The notes beneath the pieces were generated by a model, which saw nothing but the letters and a program-made list of their open reading frames with translations, did not search any database and was not told where the DNA came from. 64,000 nt of DNA. Source: Duganella qianjiadongensis (GTDB lineage Bacteria > Pseudomonadota > Gammaproteobacteria > Burkholderiales > Burkholderiaceae_D). The stretch lies in NCBI RefSeq assembly GCF_009857915.1, contig NZ_WWCM01000010.1, forward strand, positions 124,001 through 188,000, in the 5' to 3' direction. The position numbers were made by a program, and so were the translations under genes. Within the stretch, counting starts at the first letter, position 1. Each line of letters begins with the position of its first letter. Below are positions 7,619 to 16,049 of this stretch, piece by piece.

Positions 7619-9894
7619 GCCGCGTACACCCGCAGCAGCAGCGCAGCGGGCAACCCCAGATACAGCAGCAGGGCGCCGCCCCGCTCCAGCCAGTAGCGCG
7701 CCGAAGCGGCCTGATCAGGCCGGGCGGCAGCCACCAGCAGGGCCGCCACTTCGATCGCCAGCCGCAGCGTGGCCGCGCACAGCAGCACGCCGCAGGCCCA
7801 GGCGCCCCACCACAAAGCCAGCCCCTGCAGGTAGGCCGCCAGTCCCAGACTGTCGTACTCGCCCAGCGCACTGCCAAACACGATATTCTGGTGCAGGATA
7901 AAGGCCGGCACGGCCAGCGCCAGCGCCAGCGGCAGCAGCACCAGCTTGCAGCAAGGCCGGTCCCAGATCCGCCGGCGCAGCCGCAGGCGGGCCCGGTAGC
8001 AGCGTCCGAGCAGGCCGCCACCATGAGCCGGTACGGCAACGCAAAGCCGGCCCGGATACGCCCGGAGCACGCACCACGCAGCAGCCTGAGGCAACAGATA
8101 GCCTGCCGCCAGAAAGCGCAGCTGGGCCAGGGTATTGCTGCGCAAAGGGGGATCGCGCCACAAGGCCAGCCCCAGCGCCAGCACGCTGGCCCCCGCAACG
8201 GCGCGTAGCAGCACCACGGCCAGTCTGGCAGCCGGCGGCAAGGGGGGCAGCCCTAGCTGCAGCGGTAGCGCCGGTGCGGCCACCGGTGTGGCCGCCAGCC
8301 CGGTCGCGGTGAGCAGGCCGCGCTCTGCCACGCGCAGCCACGTCATCACCACCAGCGCCAGCAGCACGATGCAGGCCGCCGGTCCCACCCAGTTACCCCA
8401 GCGCACCAGCGGGGTCACTGCCATCCCGCCCGGCACTACGTCGGCCACCACCAGCGTCGCCGTCCCCATGCTGCTGGCGGCCAGCATGGCCCCCCCCGCA
8501 TCGAAGGCGGCGCTGTAGCCATTGGTCGTCACGCGCACCTGCGGCAAACCCGTTTCTATGCTGCGAAATGCGGCTACCGTCTGATGCAGGCGTGCACCCT
8601 CAGGATAGGCCGTGAACCATGCATCGTTGGACATGCTCACGATGAGCTGCGCCCCCAGCCGCGCGCCCTCCAGCGCCAGCGTCGTATCGACATCGTCAAG
8701 ACAGATCAGCGGCTGGAATACGATCTCGCGGCCATCGCCTAGCTTGAGGGGAAACACCCGCGCGCCATTGCCCGCCTGCCAGCTGCCAGTCCAGGGCAGC
8801 CAGCGTCGTACGAGCGCGCCATCGAGCCAGGCGGGCACGTATTCCGTCAGCGGGAACAAACGCGTCTTGCGGTAGTAGCCTTGTACGCCAGTATCGGGCT
8901 GCAGCAGTGCCGCCGCGTTGTATTCACCAGCACTGTCGCGATCATAGGTTCCCAGCAGCAGCGGCACGCCCAGGTCCGCCACCGCCGCCAGAATTTCCTC
9001 GTCCAGCGCGGCGCCCGCACTACTCTTGGGATGCCCCAGCGTGGTCGGATAGATGGTTTCCGACCAGACCAGTGCCTGCGCATGGTGCTGCTGCACAGCC
9101 GCACGGCTCATGACGAAATGGGTGTCGAGCACCTGACGCACCACGGCGGCCGTACCCTGCTGCCGGCGCAAGCCTTCATAGTCCGTGATATTGGCCTGCA
9201 CCAGCGCCAGCCGCACCGGCTTTGCTGTCGCGGCAGGCGCCGCCGGCCCGGCCAGCGCGCCGTAAGCGGCCAGCAGCAGCGGCCCCGTAACGGCCAGCAG
9301 CAAGGGTGCTACCTGCGCCCGCCAGCGCTGGTGGCGGGCGCGCAGCACGGCGGCCCAGCCCTCATTGGCCAGCAACAGCAGCAAGGTCAGGCCAGCCGCA
9401 CCACCGACAGCCGCGCCCTGACGCAGCAGCGGCGAGGGATACAGGCCATAACCGGGCGTATCGTCCAGCAGCCTGGGCAACAGCCATTCCGTGGCCACCC
9501 ACGCGGCGGGCGCCACCAGCGCAGCGGCCGTGGCGCCAGCCCGCCGCATCACCACGTGGCGGGCCAGCGCAAAGACCAGAAACTGGGGCTGGAACAGCGG
9601 GGCGGCCAGCATCAGACACGCTAGCCCGCCAGCCTCGCCCATGCCCGTGTACTGTCCCAGCGCATAACCGAGCCAGGCAAATACGGCGACCGTGTAGGCC
9701 AGTGCCATCAGGCAGGCATAGCCGAGCACCGTGCTCCAGTGGCGGCACTGCTGCAGGGCCAGCAACCATGGCACCAGCATGCAGAATCCCAGCGGCCAGC
9801 CCGCGCCGCCACGTGCATAGCAGCCTGCCAGAACAGCGCTGGCCAGCAGCGCTAGGCTAGCCAAGGTCACCGTGCGCAGCGACGGCATGCTCAT
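7615..9894 (-). CDS. Apolipoprotein N-acyltransferase-like protein with extra C-terminal membrane region
   Basis: A 759-residue protein, far longer than the roughly 510 residues of Lnt. Residues 1-210 are hydrophobic helices as in Lnt. A nitrilase-type domain follows, with the expected Glu-Lys-Cys triad visible as E279 (VWSETIYP), K343 (YRKTRLFPLTEYVP) and C398 (PLICLDDVD). A helix near 510 closes the Lnt-like part. About 240 further residues with roughly five or six hydrophobic segments are not part of Lnt. Lnt moves a phospholipid acyl chain to the N-terminal cysteine of lipoproteins in the inner membrane. The ATG overlaps the preceding gene by ATGA. It may be a second, specialised acyltransferase rather than the housekeeping Lnt. 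Confidence 0.82.
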   Translation of the reverse strand: MSMPSLRTVTLASLALLASAVLAGCYARGGAGWPLGFCMLVPWLLALQQCRHWSTVLGYACLMALAYTVAVFAWLGYALGQYTGMGEAGGLACLMLAAPLFQPQFLVFALARHVVMRRAGATAAALVAPAAWVATEWLLPRLLDDTPGYGLYPSPLLRQGAAVGGAAGLTLLLLLANEGWAAVLRARHQRWRAQVAPLLLAVTGPLLLAAYGALAGPAAPAATAKPVRLALVQANITDYEGLRRQQGTAAVVRQVLDTHFVMSRAAVQQHHAQALVWSETIYPTTLGHPKSSAGAALDEEILAAVADLGVPLLLGTYDRDSAGEYNAAALLQPDTGVQGYYRKTRLFPLTEYVPAWLDGALVRRWLPWTGSWQAGNGARVFPLKLGDGREIVFQPLICLDDVDTTLALEGARLGAQLIVSMSNDAWFTAYPEGARLHQTVAAFRSIETGLPQVRVTTNGYSAAFDAGGAMLAASSMGTATLVVADVVPGGMAVTPLVRWGNWVGPAACIVLLALVVMTWLRVAERGLLTATGLAATPVAAPALPLQLGLPPLPPAARLAVVLLRAVAGASVLALGLALWRDPPLRSNTLAQLRFLAAGYLLPQAAAWCVLRAYPGRLCVAVPAHGGGLLGRCYRARLRLRRRIWDRPCCKLVLLPLALALAVPAFILHQNIVFGSALGEYDSLGLAAYLQGLALWWGAWACGVLLCAATLRLAIEVAALLVAAARPDQAASARYWLERGGALLLYLGLPAALLLRVYAA

Positions 9895-10508
9895 TTATCT
9901 CCGGCCGATGGCGGCGGTATGCTGATCTGCCGTAGCGGCAGGCCCGCTGGCGCCAGTTCCGGCGGCACTACCCCGTCCTCCGGCATGGCTATGGGCCGTT
10001 GCTGTTCGTCATAGAGTTGCCAGCCAGGCACAAACATCAGCAGCGCTTCGATACGCTGCCCATCGTCAGTTGCCTGATAGTGGCGCATATAACCGGGGGG
10101 CAGCTCGAAATCTTCCGGCACGGCCAGCCCTCTGAGGGGCGGGCGCGTGCCCGGCGGCTGGAACGCGCCCAGCCCCGAGTACACGCCGCGTTCATGCAGC
10201 CCGGCGATGACCTCGGCCATGGTAGGTGTCTGGCCACGCATGACGTAACTCTTCAGATCGCGCGTGGGGTCGGCGTCACCCTCAAGCGGCGCTGGCCGCA
10301 TCTGCGCCGCTGGCCTTGCTGGCGCCGATGCCGCCAGCCGTAAGGATGGCTGCACGGCAGACCGGACTGGCGAATGGACAGCGGGCAGCGCAACGCTGGC
10401 TGCTGCTCCGGCGCCGGGCTGGCGGTCCCACAGTACCAGCAGCACGCTGCCCGCCACCAGCGCGCCTGCCAGTAACAGATAGACCAGACGCGCCCGGCCA
10501 GCCATCAT
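9891..10508 (-). CDS. Hypothetical membrane-anchored periplasmic protein
   Basis: Family not recognised. From the chosen ATG at 10508 it has 205 residues. One N-terminal membrane helix (about 7-27, LLAGALVAGSVLLVLW) is followed by a Pro/Ala-rich stretch and a C-terminal globular part of about 110 residues with TPTMAEVIAGLHERGVYSG and PGYMRHYQATDDGQRIEALL. The start is placed at 10508 because that ATG overlaps the stop of the upstream SGNH gene as ATGA. The frame stays open further upstream, but only inside that gene. Its own stop overlaps the acyltransferase start, again as ATGA. The anchored topology suggests a periplasmic accessory to the two flanking enzymes. Confidence 0.72.
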   Translation of the reverse strand: MMAGRARLVYLLLAGALVAGSVLLVLWDRQPGAGAAASVALPAVHSPVRSAVQPSLRLAASAPARPAAQMRPAPLEGDADPTRDLKSYVMRGQTPTMAEVIAGLHERGVYSGLGAFQPPGTRPPLRGLAVPEDFELPPGYMRHYQATDDGQRIEALLMFVPGWQLYDEQQRPIAMPEDGVVPPELAPAGLPLRQISIPPPSAGDK

Positions 10509-11596
10509 GGCGTTCCCGGATGAAAGGCCGAGCCGGCCCAGCCCATGCGTTCGTGACCATACTGGTTCCACACGGGATTCTTGCCGTAGACCACGGTGTA
10601 GTAGCGCGGTGCACCGGCGCCACTGGTACTGCCAAACAGGCCGGCATTGACGGTATCACCCGTGTAGGTGGGATGGGTATCATCGGACTGGATATAGTCG
10701 TAGCTGCTGCTGGGCGTGGCGAAGTGGCGATTGGCATCGCGCAAGGTGGAACGCAAGGTGCGGGTGATCCGAGTGACGTAGCTGGCTTCGCTTTCACCGG
10801 GCACATAACGCAGTGCTTCGGCATCGATCCGGCCATCGCCGTTGCTGTCGTAGTCCGCCCCCATATACTGGGCGAAATTGTCGACGCAGACAAAACCTTT
10901 GCGGCGCGCCAGATCACACATGGCAAAATTGATCCGTGCCAGCGAAGGCAGGAATTTGTCCTGCATGTTGACGGGCCTGCCCGTTGCCGGATCTTTACAG
11001 GAACTCATCACGTTATCGGCTGCATAGCCCGGATAGTGCAGATTCGCGACCAGCTTGAGCTTGACGCCGCTGTAGGCATAGGCGTTGATGTAATCCATGG
11101 CAGCGCCCACATAGGTACGGCAAGCGTTTTCGGCCACCATCAGGCCGCTATCGTCGCAACTGCCGCTCTGCCGCTTGAAACTGGCGCGCGCCTGCAAGCC
11201 GTCATTACCGCACATCTCGAAGGCCACCACCCGCGTGTTACTGGCTTGCATATAAGCGCGCTCGGCCACGATCTTGTTCTTGAACACATCCTCCGCCAGC
11301 GCGCCCGACTTGGTACGGCGCACACTTTCGATTCTGGCATTCCATAAGGCCGACAGATATTCGGCCTCCACCGTAGGAGCCGAATATTTGGCCGCGCTGA
11401 GGGTGGAGCCATGGTAGCCGGCAAAGATGGAATCACCATAGGCCACCAGCCGGTACAGCGTGGCCGTACCGGGCCGGTCTATGGTCCAGGAAACATTCTG
11501 ATTGAGTGTGCTCGCCAGCACAGGCTCGCCGGCGGCGAACAAGGCAAGGACAGCGCCGAAACAGGACGAGGTACTACGCAAGCGCAAGCTGGGCAT
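10505..11596 (-). CDS. Secreted SGNH/GDSL-family hydrolase
   Basis: A 363-residue exported protein (signal peptide about 1-28, ending PVLA). SGNH blocks are visible in order: block I with the nucleophile serine in VAYGDSIFAGY (about residue 55), block III in FEMCGNDG, and block V with the Asp-His pair in SDDTHPT (about residue 310). Family members hydrolyse ester or acetyl groups on lipids or carbohydrates. A DYDSNGDGRIDAE segment resembles a calcium-binding loop. The ATG follows GGAG and opens a three-gene overlapping operon with an anchored protein and an Lnt-like acyltransferase. The substrate is unknown. Confidence 0.85.
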   Translation of the reverse strand: MPSLRLRSTSSCFGAVLALFAAGEPVLASTLNQNVSWTIDRPGTATLYRLVAYGDSIFAGYHGSTLSAAKYSAPTVEAEYLSALWNARIESVRRTKSGALAEDVFKNKIVAERAYMQASNTRVVAFEMCGNDGLQARASFKRQSGSCDDSGLMVAENACRTYVGAAMDYINAYAYSGVKLKLVANLHYPGYAADNVMSSCKDPATGRPVNMQDKFLPSLARINFAMCDLARRKGFVCVDNFAQYMGADYDSNGDGRIDAEALRYVPGESEASYVTRITRTLRSTLRDANRHFATPSSSYDYIQSDDTHPTYTGDTVNAGLFGSTSGAGAPRYYTVVYGKNPVWNQYGHERMGWAGSAFHPGTP

Positions 11597-11800
11597 AACG
11601 TGTCTCCTATCTGCTGGGGTAATCGAGGCCGTCCTGCCCGACGCCTGAGGCAGCGGGCCAGAGTGCCTCCCTGAGGGTAAAGTGGCGCACTCATCATAAG
11701 TCCGGCAACCCAGCCAGATGAAGAGGCCAAGGTTTGATGCGCATCAACATATCGTTTGATTTTTCAGGCCAGGCACACCGGACTGTGAGAAAAAATATTC

Positions 11801-11815
11801 TAGACGACTGGTCTA
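11801..11815. promoter_or_regulatory. NemR-type operator upstream of the regulator gene
   Basis: TAGACGACTGGTCTA lies 20 bases before the regulator's ATG. It is an imperfect palindrome (TAGAC...GTCTA) and closely matches the NemR box described in E. coli. An identical copy stands in front of the aldehyde reductase gene, so it should be the binding site of the encoded TetR protein. Confidence 0.8.
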
Positions 11816-11835
11816 ATTGTGTTATAGTAGCGTCC

Positions 11836-12438
11836 ATGAAAGCCGAATACACCGACGTCCGCCAGCACATACTCGATCAGGGCAAAGCCATCATCACGCG
11901 CAAAGGTTTTGCCGGGGTGGGCCTGAACGAGATCCTAACGGCGGCGGATGTGCCGAAAGGCTCGTTCTATCACTACTTCAAGTCCAAAGAATTGTTCGGC
12001 GAGGCCATGCTGGCCGATTACGTGCAGCAGTACCGCATCGAAATGGATAGCCTGCTGGATCAGACCGGCAAAACCGCTGCGCAGGCGCTGATGGACTACT
12101 GGGCCAGCTGGATGGTCGAAACCAGCGACCAGTGCGACGGCTGCCGCTGTCTGGTGGTCAAACTGAGCAGCGAAGTGGCCGATATGTCCGAACCCATGCG
12201 CACTGCCCTGCGCGATGGCACCAGCCGCATCATCGAACGGCTGGCCCGCACCATACAACAGGGCGTGGCCGACGGTTCACTGGCCAGCGTCGCCGACCCG
12301 GCCCGTATGGCGCAGACGCTATACCAGCTGTGGCTGGGCGCCGCCCTGCTCACCAAGCTGCGGCGCGAGCCCAGCGCCCTGCAGTCGGCTTGGCTCAGCA
12401 CACTGGAATTACTGCAGTTAGCACCCGCAACCGCCTGA
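11836..12438 (+). CDS. nemR: TetR-family electrophile/HOCl-sensing repressor, NemR-like
   Basis: A 200-residue TetR protein. The N-terminal helix-turn-helix includes GLNEILTAADVPKGSFYHYF. The region RCLVVKLSSEVADMSEPMR aligns with E. coli NemR, so C105 corresponds to NemR Cys106 and K174 (LWLGAALLTK) to Lys175, the pair reported to form the redox-sensing sulfenamide bond. Two further cysteines (C100, C103) sit just before. I chose the ATG at 11836 because it starts like NemR; the frame is open further upstream but through the operator. It should repress itself and the following reductase and DJ-1 genes, and release DNA on reaction with aldehydes, quinones or hypochlorite. Confidence 0.85.
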   Translation: MKAEYTDVRQHILDQGKAIITRKGFAGVGLNEILTAADVPKGSFYHYFKSKELFGEAMLADYVQQYRIEMDSLLDQTGKTAAQALMDYWASWMVETSDQCDGCRCLVVKLSSEVADMSEPMRTALRDGTSRIIERLARTIQQGVADGSLASVADPARMAQTLYQLWLGAALLTKLRREPSALQSAWLSTLELLQLAPATA

Positions 12439-12459
12439 ATAGGGCAACAGAAAAACCTG

Positions 12460-12490
12460 ACGCGAGTCTGCACAGTGCTCGCGTTTTTTT
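12460..12490 (+). terminator. Rho-independent terminator after nemR
   Basis: A 7-bp stem ACGCGAG/CTCGCGT (12460-12466 with 12478-12484) and an 11-base loop run straight into a tract of seven T. It lies between the regulator and the second operator, so the reductase operon is transcribed separately. Confidence 0.8.
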
Positions 12491-12501
12491 GAAACACAAA
12501 C

Positions 12502-12516
12502 TAGACGACTGGTCTA
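12502..12516. promoter_or_regulatory. NemR-type operator upstream of the aldehyde reductase gene
   Basis: A second exact copy of TAGACGACTGGTCTA, 17 bases before the reductase ATG and directly after the terminator. The perfect identity of the two 15-mers argues that both promoters are under the same repressor. Confidence 0.82.
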
Positions 12517-12533
12517 ATATAAAGGAAGCAGGC

Positions 12534-13691
12534 ATGAAGAACTTCGAATTCCATAATCCCACCCGCATCGTATTCGGCACCGGCACCGTCAGCCGCATCA
12601 ACCAGCTGGTACCTGAGACTGCCCGCGTGCTGATACTGTACGGCGGCGCCAGCGCGGAAAAAACCGGCACGCTGGCCGAGGTGCGCAAGGCACTGGGCCA
12701 GCGCAGCGTGCACGAATTTGGCGGCATCGAACCGAATCCCAGCTACGAAACCCTGATGCGCGCCGTCCGGCTGGTGCAGGCCGAAAAGCTGGACTTCCTG
12801 CTGGCCGTGGGCGGCGGCTCCGTCATCGACGGCAGCAAGTTCGTCGCCGCTGCCGCGCTATATCAGGGCGAACCATGGGAAATCGCCGAACAGGGTGGCA
12901 GTAATATTCGTCAGGCCCTGCCGATAGGCACGGTACTGACTCTGCCGGCCACCGGCTCGGAAATGAATAACGGCGCCGTGGTTACGCGTAAAGCCACTCA
13001 GGCCAAGCTGCCGTTCCGCCATCCGCTGCTGTTCCCGCAGTTCTCCGTGCTGGACCCTAGCAAGACCTTCACCCTGCCGGCCAAACAGGTGGCCAATGGT
13101 CTGGTCGATGCCTACGTTCACACCATCGAGCAGTACCTGACCTATCCGGTGCAGGCCAGCGTGCAGGACCGCTATGCCGAAGGCTTGCTGCAAACCCTGA
13201 TCGAGATCGCGCCGCAAGCCATCGCCGCACCGGACGATTACGCCACCCGCGCCAATCTGATGTGGACCGCCACCCAGGCGCTGAACGGTCTGATCGGCGC
13301 CGGTGTGCCGCAGGACTGGGCCACCCACATGATAGGCCACGAGCTGACGGCGCTGTACGACATCGACCACGCCCGCACCCTGGCCCTGGTACTGCCCGCC
13401 CTGCTGGACGTACAGCGCGACGCCAAACGCGCCAAGCTGCTGCAATACGCGGCACGTGTGTGGAACATCCGCACGGGCAGCGAAGACGAGCGCATCACGG
13501 CCGCTATCGCACAGACCCGCAGCTTCTTCGAAGAACTGGGCATCCCTACCCGTCTCTCGGCCTACGGGCTAGGTGAGGACGCAGTAGAAGCCGTGCTGCA
13601 GCAGCTGCAGGCGCACGGCATGACGGCACTGGGCGAACACCGCGATATCGACCTCGCGCGCAGCCGCCGCATTCTGCAAGCAGCCCTGTAA
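12534..13691 (+). CDS. yqhD: Iron/zinc-dependent NADPH aldehyde reductase (YqhD type)
   Basis: A 385-residue group III alcohol dehydrogenase with the start MKNFEFHNPTRIVFGTGTVS shared with E. coli YqhD (387 residues). The cofactor segment has VGGGSVIDGSKF. The metal site is visible as Asp and His in VDAYVHTIEQYL and the two later histidines in ATHMIGHELTALYDIDHA. YqhD reduces short-chain and toxic aldehydes (acrolein, malondialdehyde, methylglyoxal) with NADPH in the cytoplasm. The ATG follows AAGGA and the NemR-type operator. Some open frame exists upstream of this ATG but overlaps the terminator and operator, so it is excluded. Confidence 0.93.
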   Translation: MKNFEFHNPTRIVFGTGTVSRINQLVPETARVLILYGGASAEKTGTLAEVRKALGQRSVHEFGGIEPNPSYETLMRAVRLVQAEKLDFLLAVGGGSVIDGSKFVAAAALYQGEPWEIAEQGGSNIRQALPIGTVLTLPATGSEMNNGAVVTRKATQAKLPFRHPLLFPQFSVLDPSKTFTLPAKQVANGLVDAYVHTIEQYLTYPVQASVQDRYAEGLLQTLIEIAPQAIAAPDDYATRANLMWTATQALNGLIGAGVPQDWATHMIGHELTALYDIDHARTLALVLPALLDVQRDAKRAKLLQYAARVWNIRTGSEDERITAAIAQTRSFFEELGIPTRLSAYGLGEDAVEAVLQQLQAHGMTALGEHRDIDLARSRRILQAAL

Positions 13692-13737
13692 GCAGCAGGC
13701 CGTTCTCACCCTACACACTCAACGCAAAGGAAACGAC

Positions 13738-14415
13738 ATGAACATTCTGATGGTACTGACTTCGCACGACCAGCTGGGCAACACCGGCAAGAAAACCGGC
13801 TTCTGGCTGGAAGAATTTGCCGCCCCCTATTACGTACTGAAAGCGGCTGGCGCCAGCATCACGCTGGCCTCGCCGCTGGGCGGCCAGCCGCCGCTGGACC
13901 CGAAAAGCGACGCACCGGAAGCGCAGACGGAAGCCACCCGTCGCTTCAAGGCCGACCCGCAGGCGCAAGCACTGCTGGCCAATACGGCCAGACTGGCCGA
14001 TATGCAGTCGGGTGATTTCGATGCCGTGTTCTATCCGGGCGGCCACGGCCCGCTGTGGGATCTGGCCGAAGATCGTGCTTCGATCCGCCTGATCGAAACC
14101 ATGCTGGCGGCAGGCAAGCCGGTCGGCGCGGTCTGCCACGCACCGGGCGTGCTGCGTCACGTGCAAGCCGCCGACGGCACGCCGCTGGTGCGCGGCAAGC
14201 AGGTAACGGGCTTCACCAACACGGAAGAAGAAGCGGTGGGCCTGAGCAATGTGGTGCCCTTCCTCGTCGAAGACATGCTCAAGCAGCATGGTGCCCAGTA
14301 TTCCAGCATCGCCGACTGGCAATCGTATGTGGTCACCGACAGCCTGCTGGTGACGGGCCAGAATCCCGCCTCGTCGGAAGCTGCAGCAGCAGCGCTGCTC
14401 AAGCTGCTGGCCTGA
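13738..14415 (+). CDS. DJ-1/PfpI-family protein (glyoxalase III/Hsp31-like)
   Basis: A 225-residue class I glutamine-amidotransferase-fold protein. The nucleophilic-elbow cysteine is C133 in VGAVCHAPG, and an FYPGGHGPLWDL block matches the Hsp31-like subfamily with 'type 1 glutamine amidotransferase domain'. Members detoxify methylglyoxal or protect proteins from aldehyde damage. It starts 46 bases after the aldehyde reductase with AAAGGAAA before its ATG, so it is probably co-transcribed and NemR-regulated. The precise enzymatic activity is inferred from family and context. Confidence 0.88.
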   Translation: MNILMVLTSHDQLGNTGKKTGFWLEEFAAPYYVLKAAGASITLASPLGGQPPLDPKSDAPEAQTEATRRFKADPQAQALLANTARLADMQSGDFDAVFYPGGHGPLWDLAEDRASIRLIETMLAAGKPVGAVCHAPGVLRHVQAADGTPLVRGKQVTGFTNTEEEAVGLSNVVPFLVEDMLKQHGAQYSSIADWQSYVVTDSLLVTGQNPASSEAAAAALLKLLA

Positions 14416-14529
14416 ACAGAGCCGGCTTCAGCAGCCATGCCGAATTAGGGTCATAATTCGTTTTCACGGCCAGCGCCATGCTGGCCGGCAGCGGCCCTGC
14501 GCCCTGCTTTTTACAACGATACTGACCCT

Positions 14530-15783
14530 ATGTCCCAGAACAGCACTCCGGCAGCCAAGCATCAGGCCTTTGAAGCTCTGAAAATCCCCAGCTTTCCCAT
14601 CTTTGTCGCCACCTTCGTCCTGACCATGATGGCTGATAACGTCGAACACGTTATCAGCTACTGGGTAGCATTCGAAAAGTTCAAATCGCCCACGCTCGGT
14701 GGCTTTGCCGTGATCTCGCACTGGCTGCCCTATCTGCTGTTCTCGGTCGGCGTGGGTGCCCTGAACGACCGCTTCGACTCGCGCCGCCTGATACAGATAG
14801 GCGGCGCCCTGTTTGCGCTGGTCTCGCTGGGCTGGGGCTACTTCTTCATTACCGATACCCTGACCATTCCCGCAGCCATGATCCTGCTGGTGCTGCATGG
14901 ACTGGCAGGCGTGTTCTGGATGACGTCCAGTCAGGTGCTGCTGTACGACATCGTCGGCGTCGACAAGCTGGCCAGCGCCGTGCGGCTCAATTCCACGGCG
15001 CGCTATTTCGGCGTGCTGGTCGGGCCGGGCGTCGGCAGCCTGATCATGTCCACGCTGGGGCCGTCCAGCGGCATACTGCTCAATGCCGCGCTCTACCTGC
15101 CGCTGCTGATCTGGCTGATGAAGGCGCCCGCGCCGCACCGGGGCAAGCGTCTGGAGCAATCGGCGGCGCGCCGCGTCAACGGGCTGGCCGATATCTGGCA
15201 GACCATCGTCGCGGTGAAAAAGATACCCACGCTGGGCGTCATGATATTGCTATCGGGCGCGGCCTCCTTCTTTGTCGGCAATAGCTATCAGGCGCAGATG
15301 CCGGGCTTTGCCAGCGCGCTGGGCGGCATCTCGCCGGGCGTGGCCTATTCCATGCTGCTGGCCGCCGATGCGGCCGGGGCGCTATTCGCCGGCATTACGC
15401 TGGAAGCGGGTTGGCGCTTCACCCGCGTCACACCGACGGCCGCGATGGGCTTTGCCATGGCGTGGGCCGTCGCGCTGGGCAGCTTTGCCATGACGCACAA
15501 CTATGTGGTGGCGCTGGTCTGTCTGTTTGCGGCGGGCTTCTGCGAACTGTCATTCAGCAGCATGAACCAGACCATCGTGCAGATGAAAGCGCCGGACGCG
15601 ATACGCGGCAAGGTCCTCGGTCTATTCGGCATGTCCTCCTCCGGCCTGCGCCTGTTCAGCGGCATTTTTGTCGGCCTGATCGGCAGCAAGGTCGGCATCC
15701 ACTGGTCGATGCTGGGCGCCACCGTGGTATTCGTCGGCGTGACGCTGGGGCTGCTCTACCTGAATCGGGCAAGCAAGTCCTGA
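14530..15783 (+). CDS. MFS transporter
   Basis: A 417-residue major facilitator with about 12 hydrophobic segments. The loop between helices 2 and 3 carries the family motif (VGALNDRFDSRRLIQIG). A central cytoplasmic loop near 195-220 (APHRGKRLEQSAARRVN) separates the two halves. Overall layout recalls EntS-type and drug-efflux members; no substrate can be assigned. There is no strong ribosome site before the ATG. It is 114 bases past the DJ-1 gene and may be an independent unit, so a role in electrophile export is possible but unsupported. Confidence 0.85.
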   Translation: MSQNSTPAAKHQAFEALKIPSFPIFVATFVLTMMADNVEHVISYWVAFEKFKSPTLGGFAVISHWLPYLLFSVGVGALNDRFDSRRLIQIGGALFALVSLGWGYFFITDTLTIPAAMILLVLHGLAGVFWMTSSQVLLYDIVGVDKLASAVRLNSTARYFGVLVGPGVGSLIMSTLGPSSGILLNAALYLPLLIWLMKAPAPHRGKRLEQSAARRVNGLADIWQTIVAVKKIPTLGVMILLSGAASFFVGNSYQAQMPGFASALGGISPGVAYSMLLAADAAGALFAGITLEAGWRFTRVTPTAAMGFAMAWAVALGSFAMTHNYVVALVCLFAAGFCELSFSSMNQTIVQMKAPDAIRGKVLGLFGMSSSGLRLFSGIFVGLIGSKVGIHWSMLGATVVFVGVTLGLLYLNRASKS

Positions 15784-15802
15784 GCAAACTCGCCTCTCAA
15801 AC

Positions 15803-15853
15803 CGGCCGCCACAGCGATAAAATTTTTGACACAAGTCAAAATATTGGCGGCCG
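15803..15853. other. Nested inverted repeat with FNR-like core after the MFS gene
   Basis: An outer pair CGGCCGCCA/TGGCGGCCG (15803-15811 with 15845-15853) encloses an inner pair TTTTGAC-ACAA-GTCAAAA (15824-15841). The inner core TTGAC-N4-GTCAA has the spacing of an FNR/CRP-type half-site pair. It stands 20-70 bases after the MFS stop and 200 bases before the tRNA end, with no gene start nearby. A structured 3' end of the MFS mRNA is the simplest reading. The rest of 15854-16049 shows no gene. Confidence 0.4.
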
Positions 15854-16049
15854 AAATTGACGCTGCGGCCGGAATCTGGCTGGATGGCAAAATAATTCAT
15901 TAATGATCTATCGTATGCTGCAGGGCAGCACCCCGTTTAGCGGCCTAGGTAAAGTCCTGCGGCGGTAAAACGGCTTATCTGCCACCACGCGACAAGCTGA
16001 TACGATCAGCACGATATTCTGCTAAGTCTTTGAAATAACGGAGATTATA

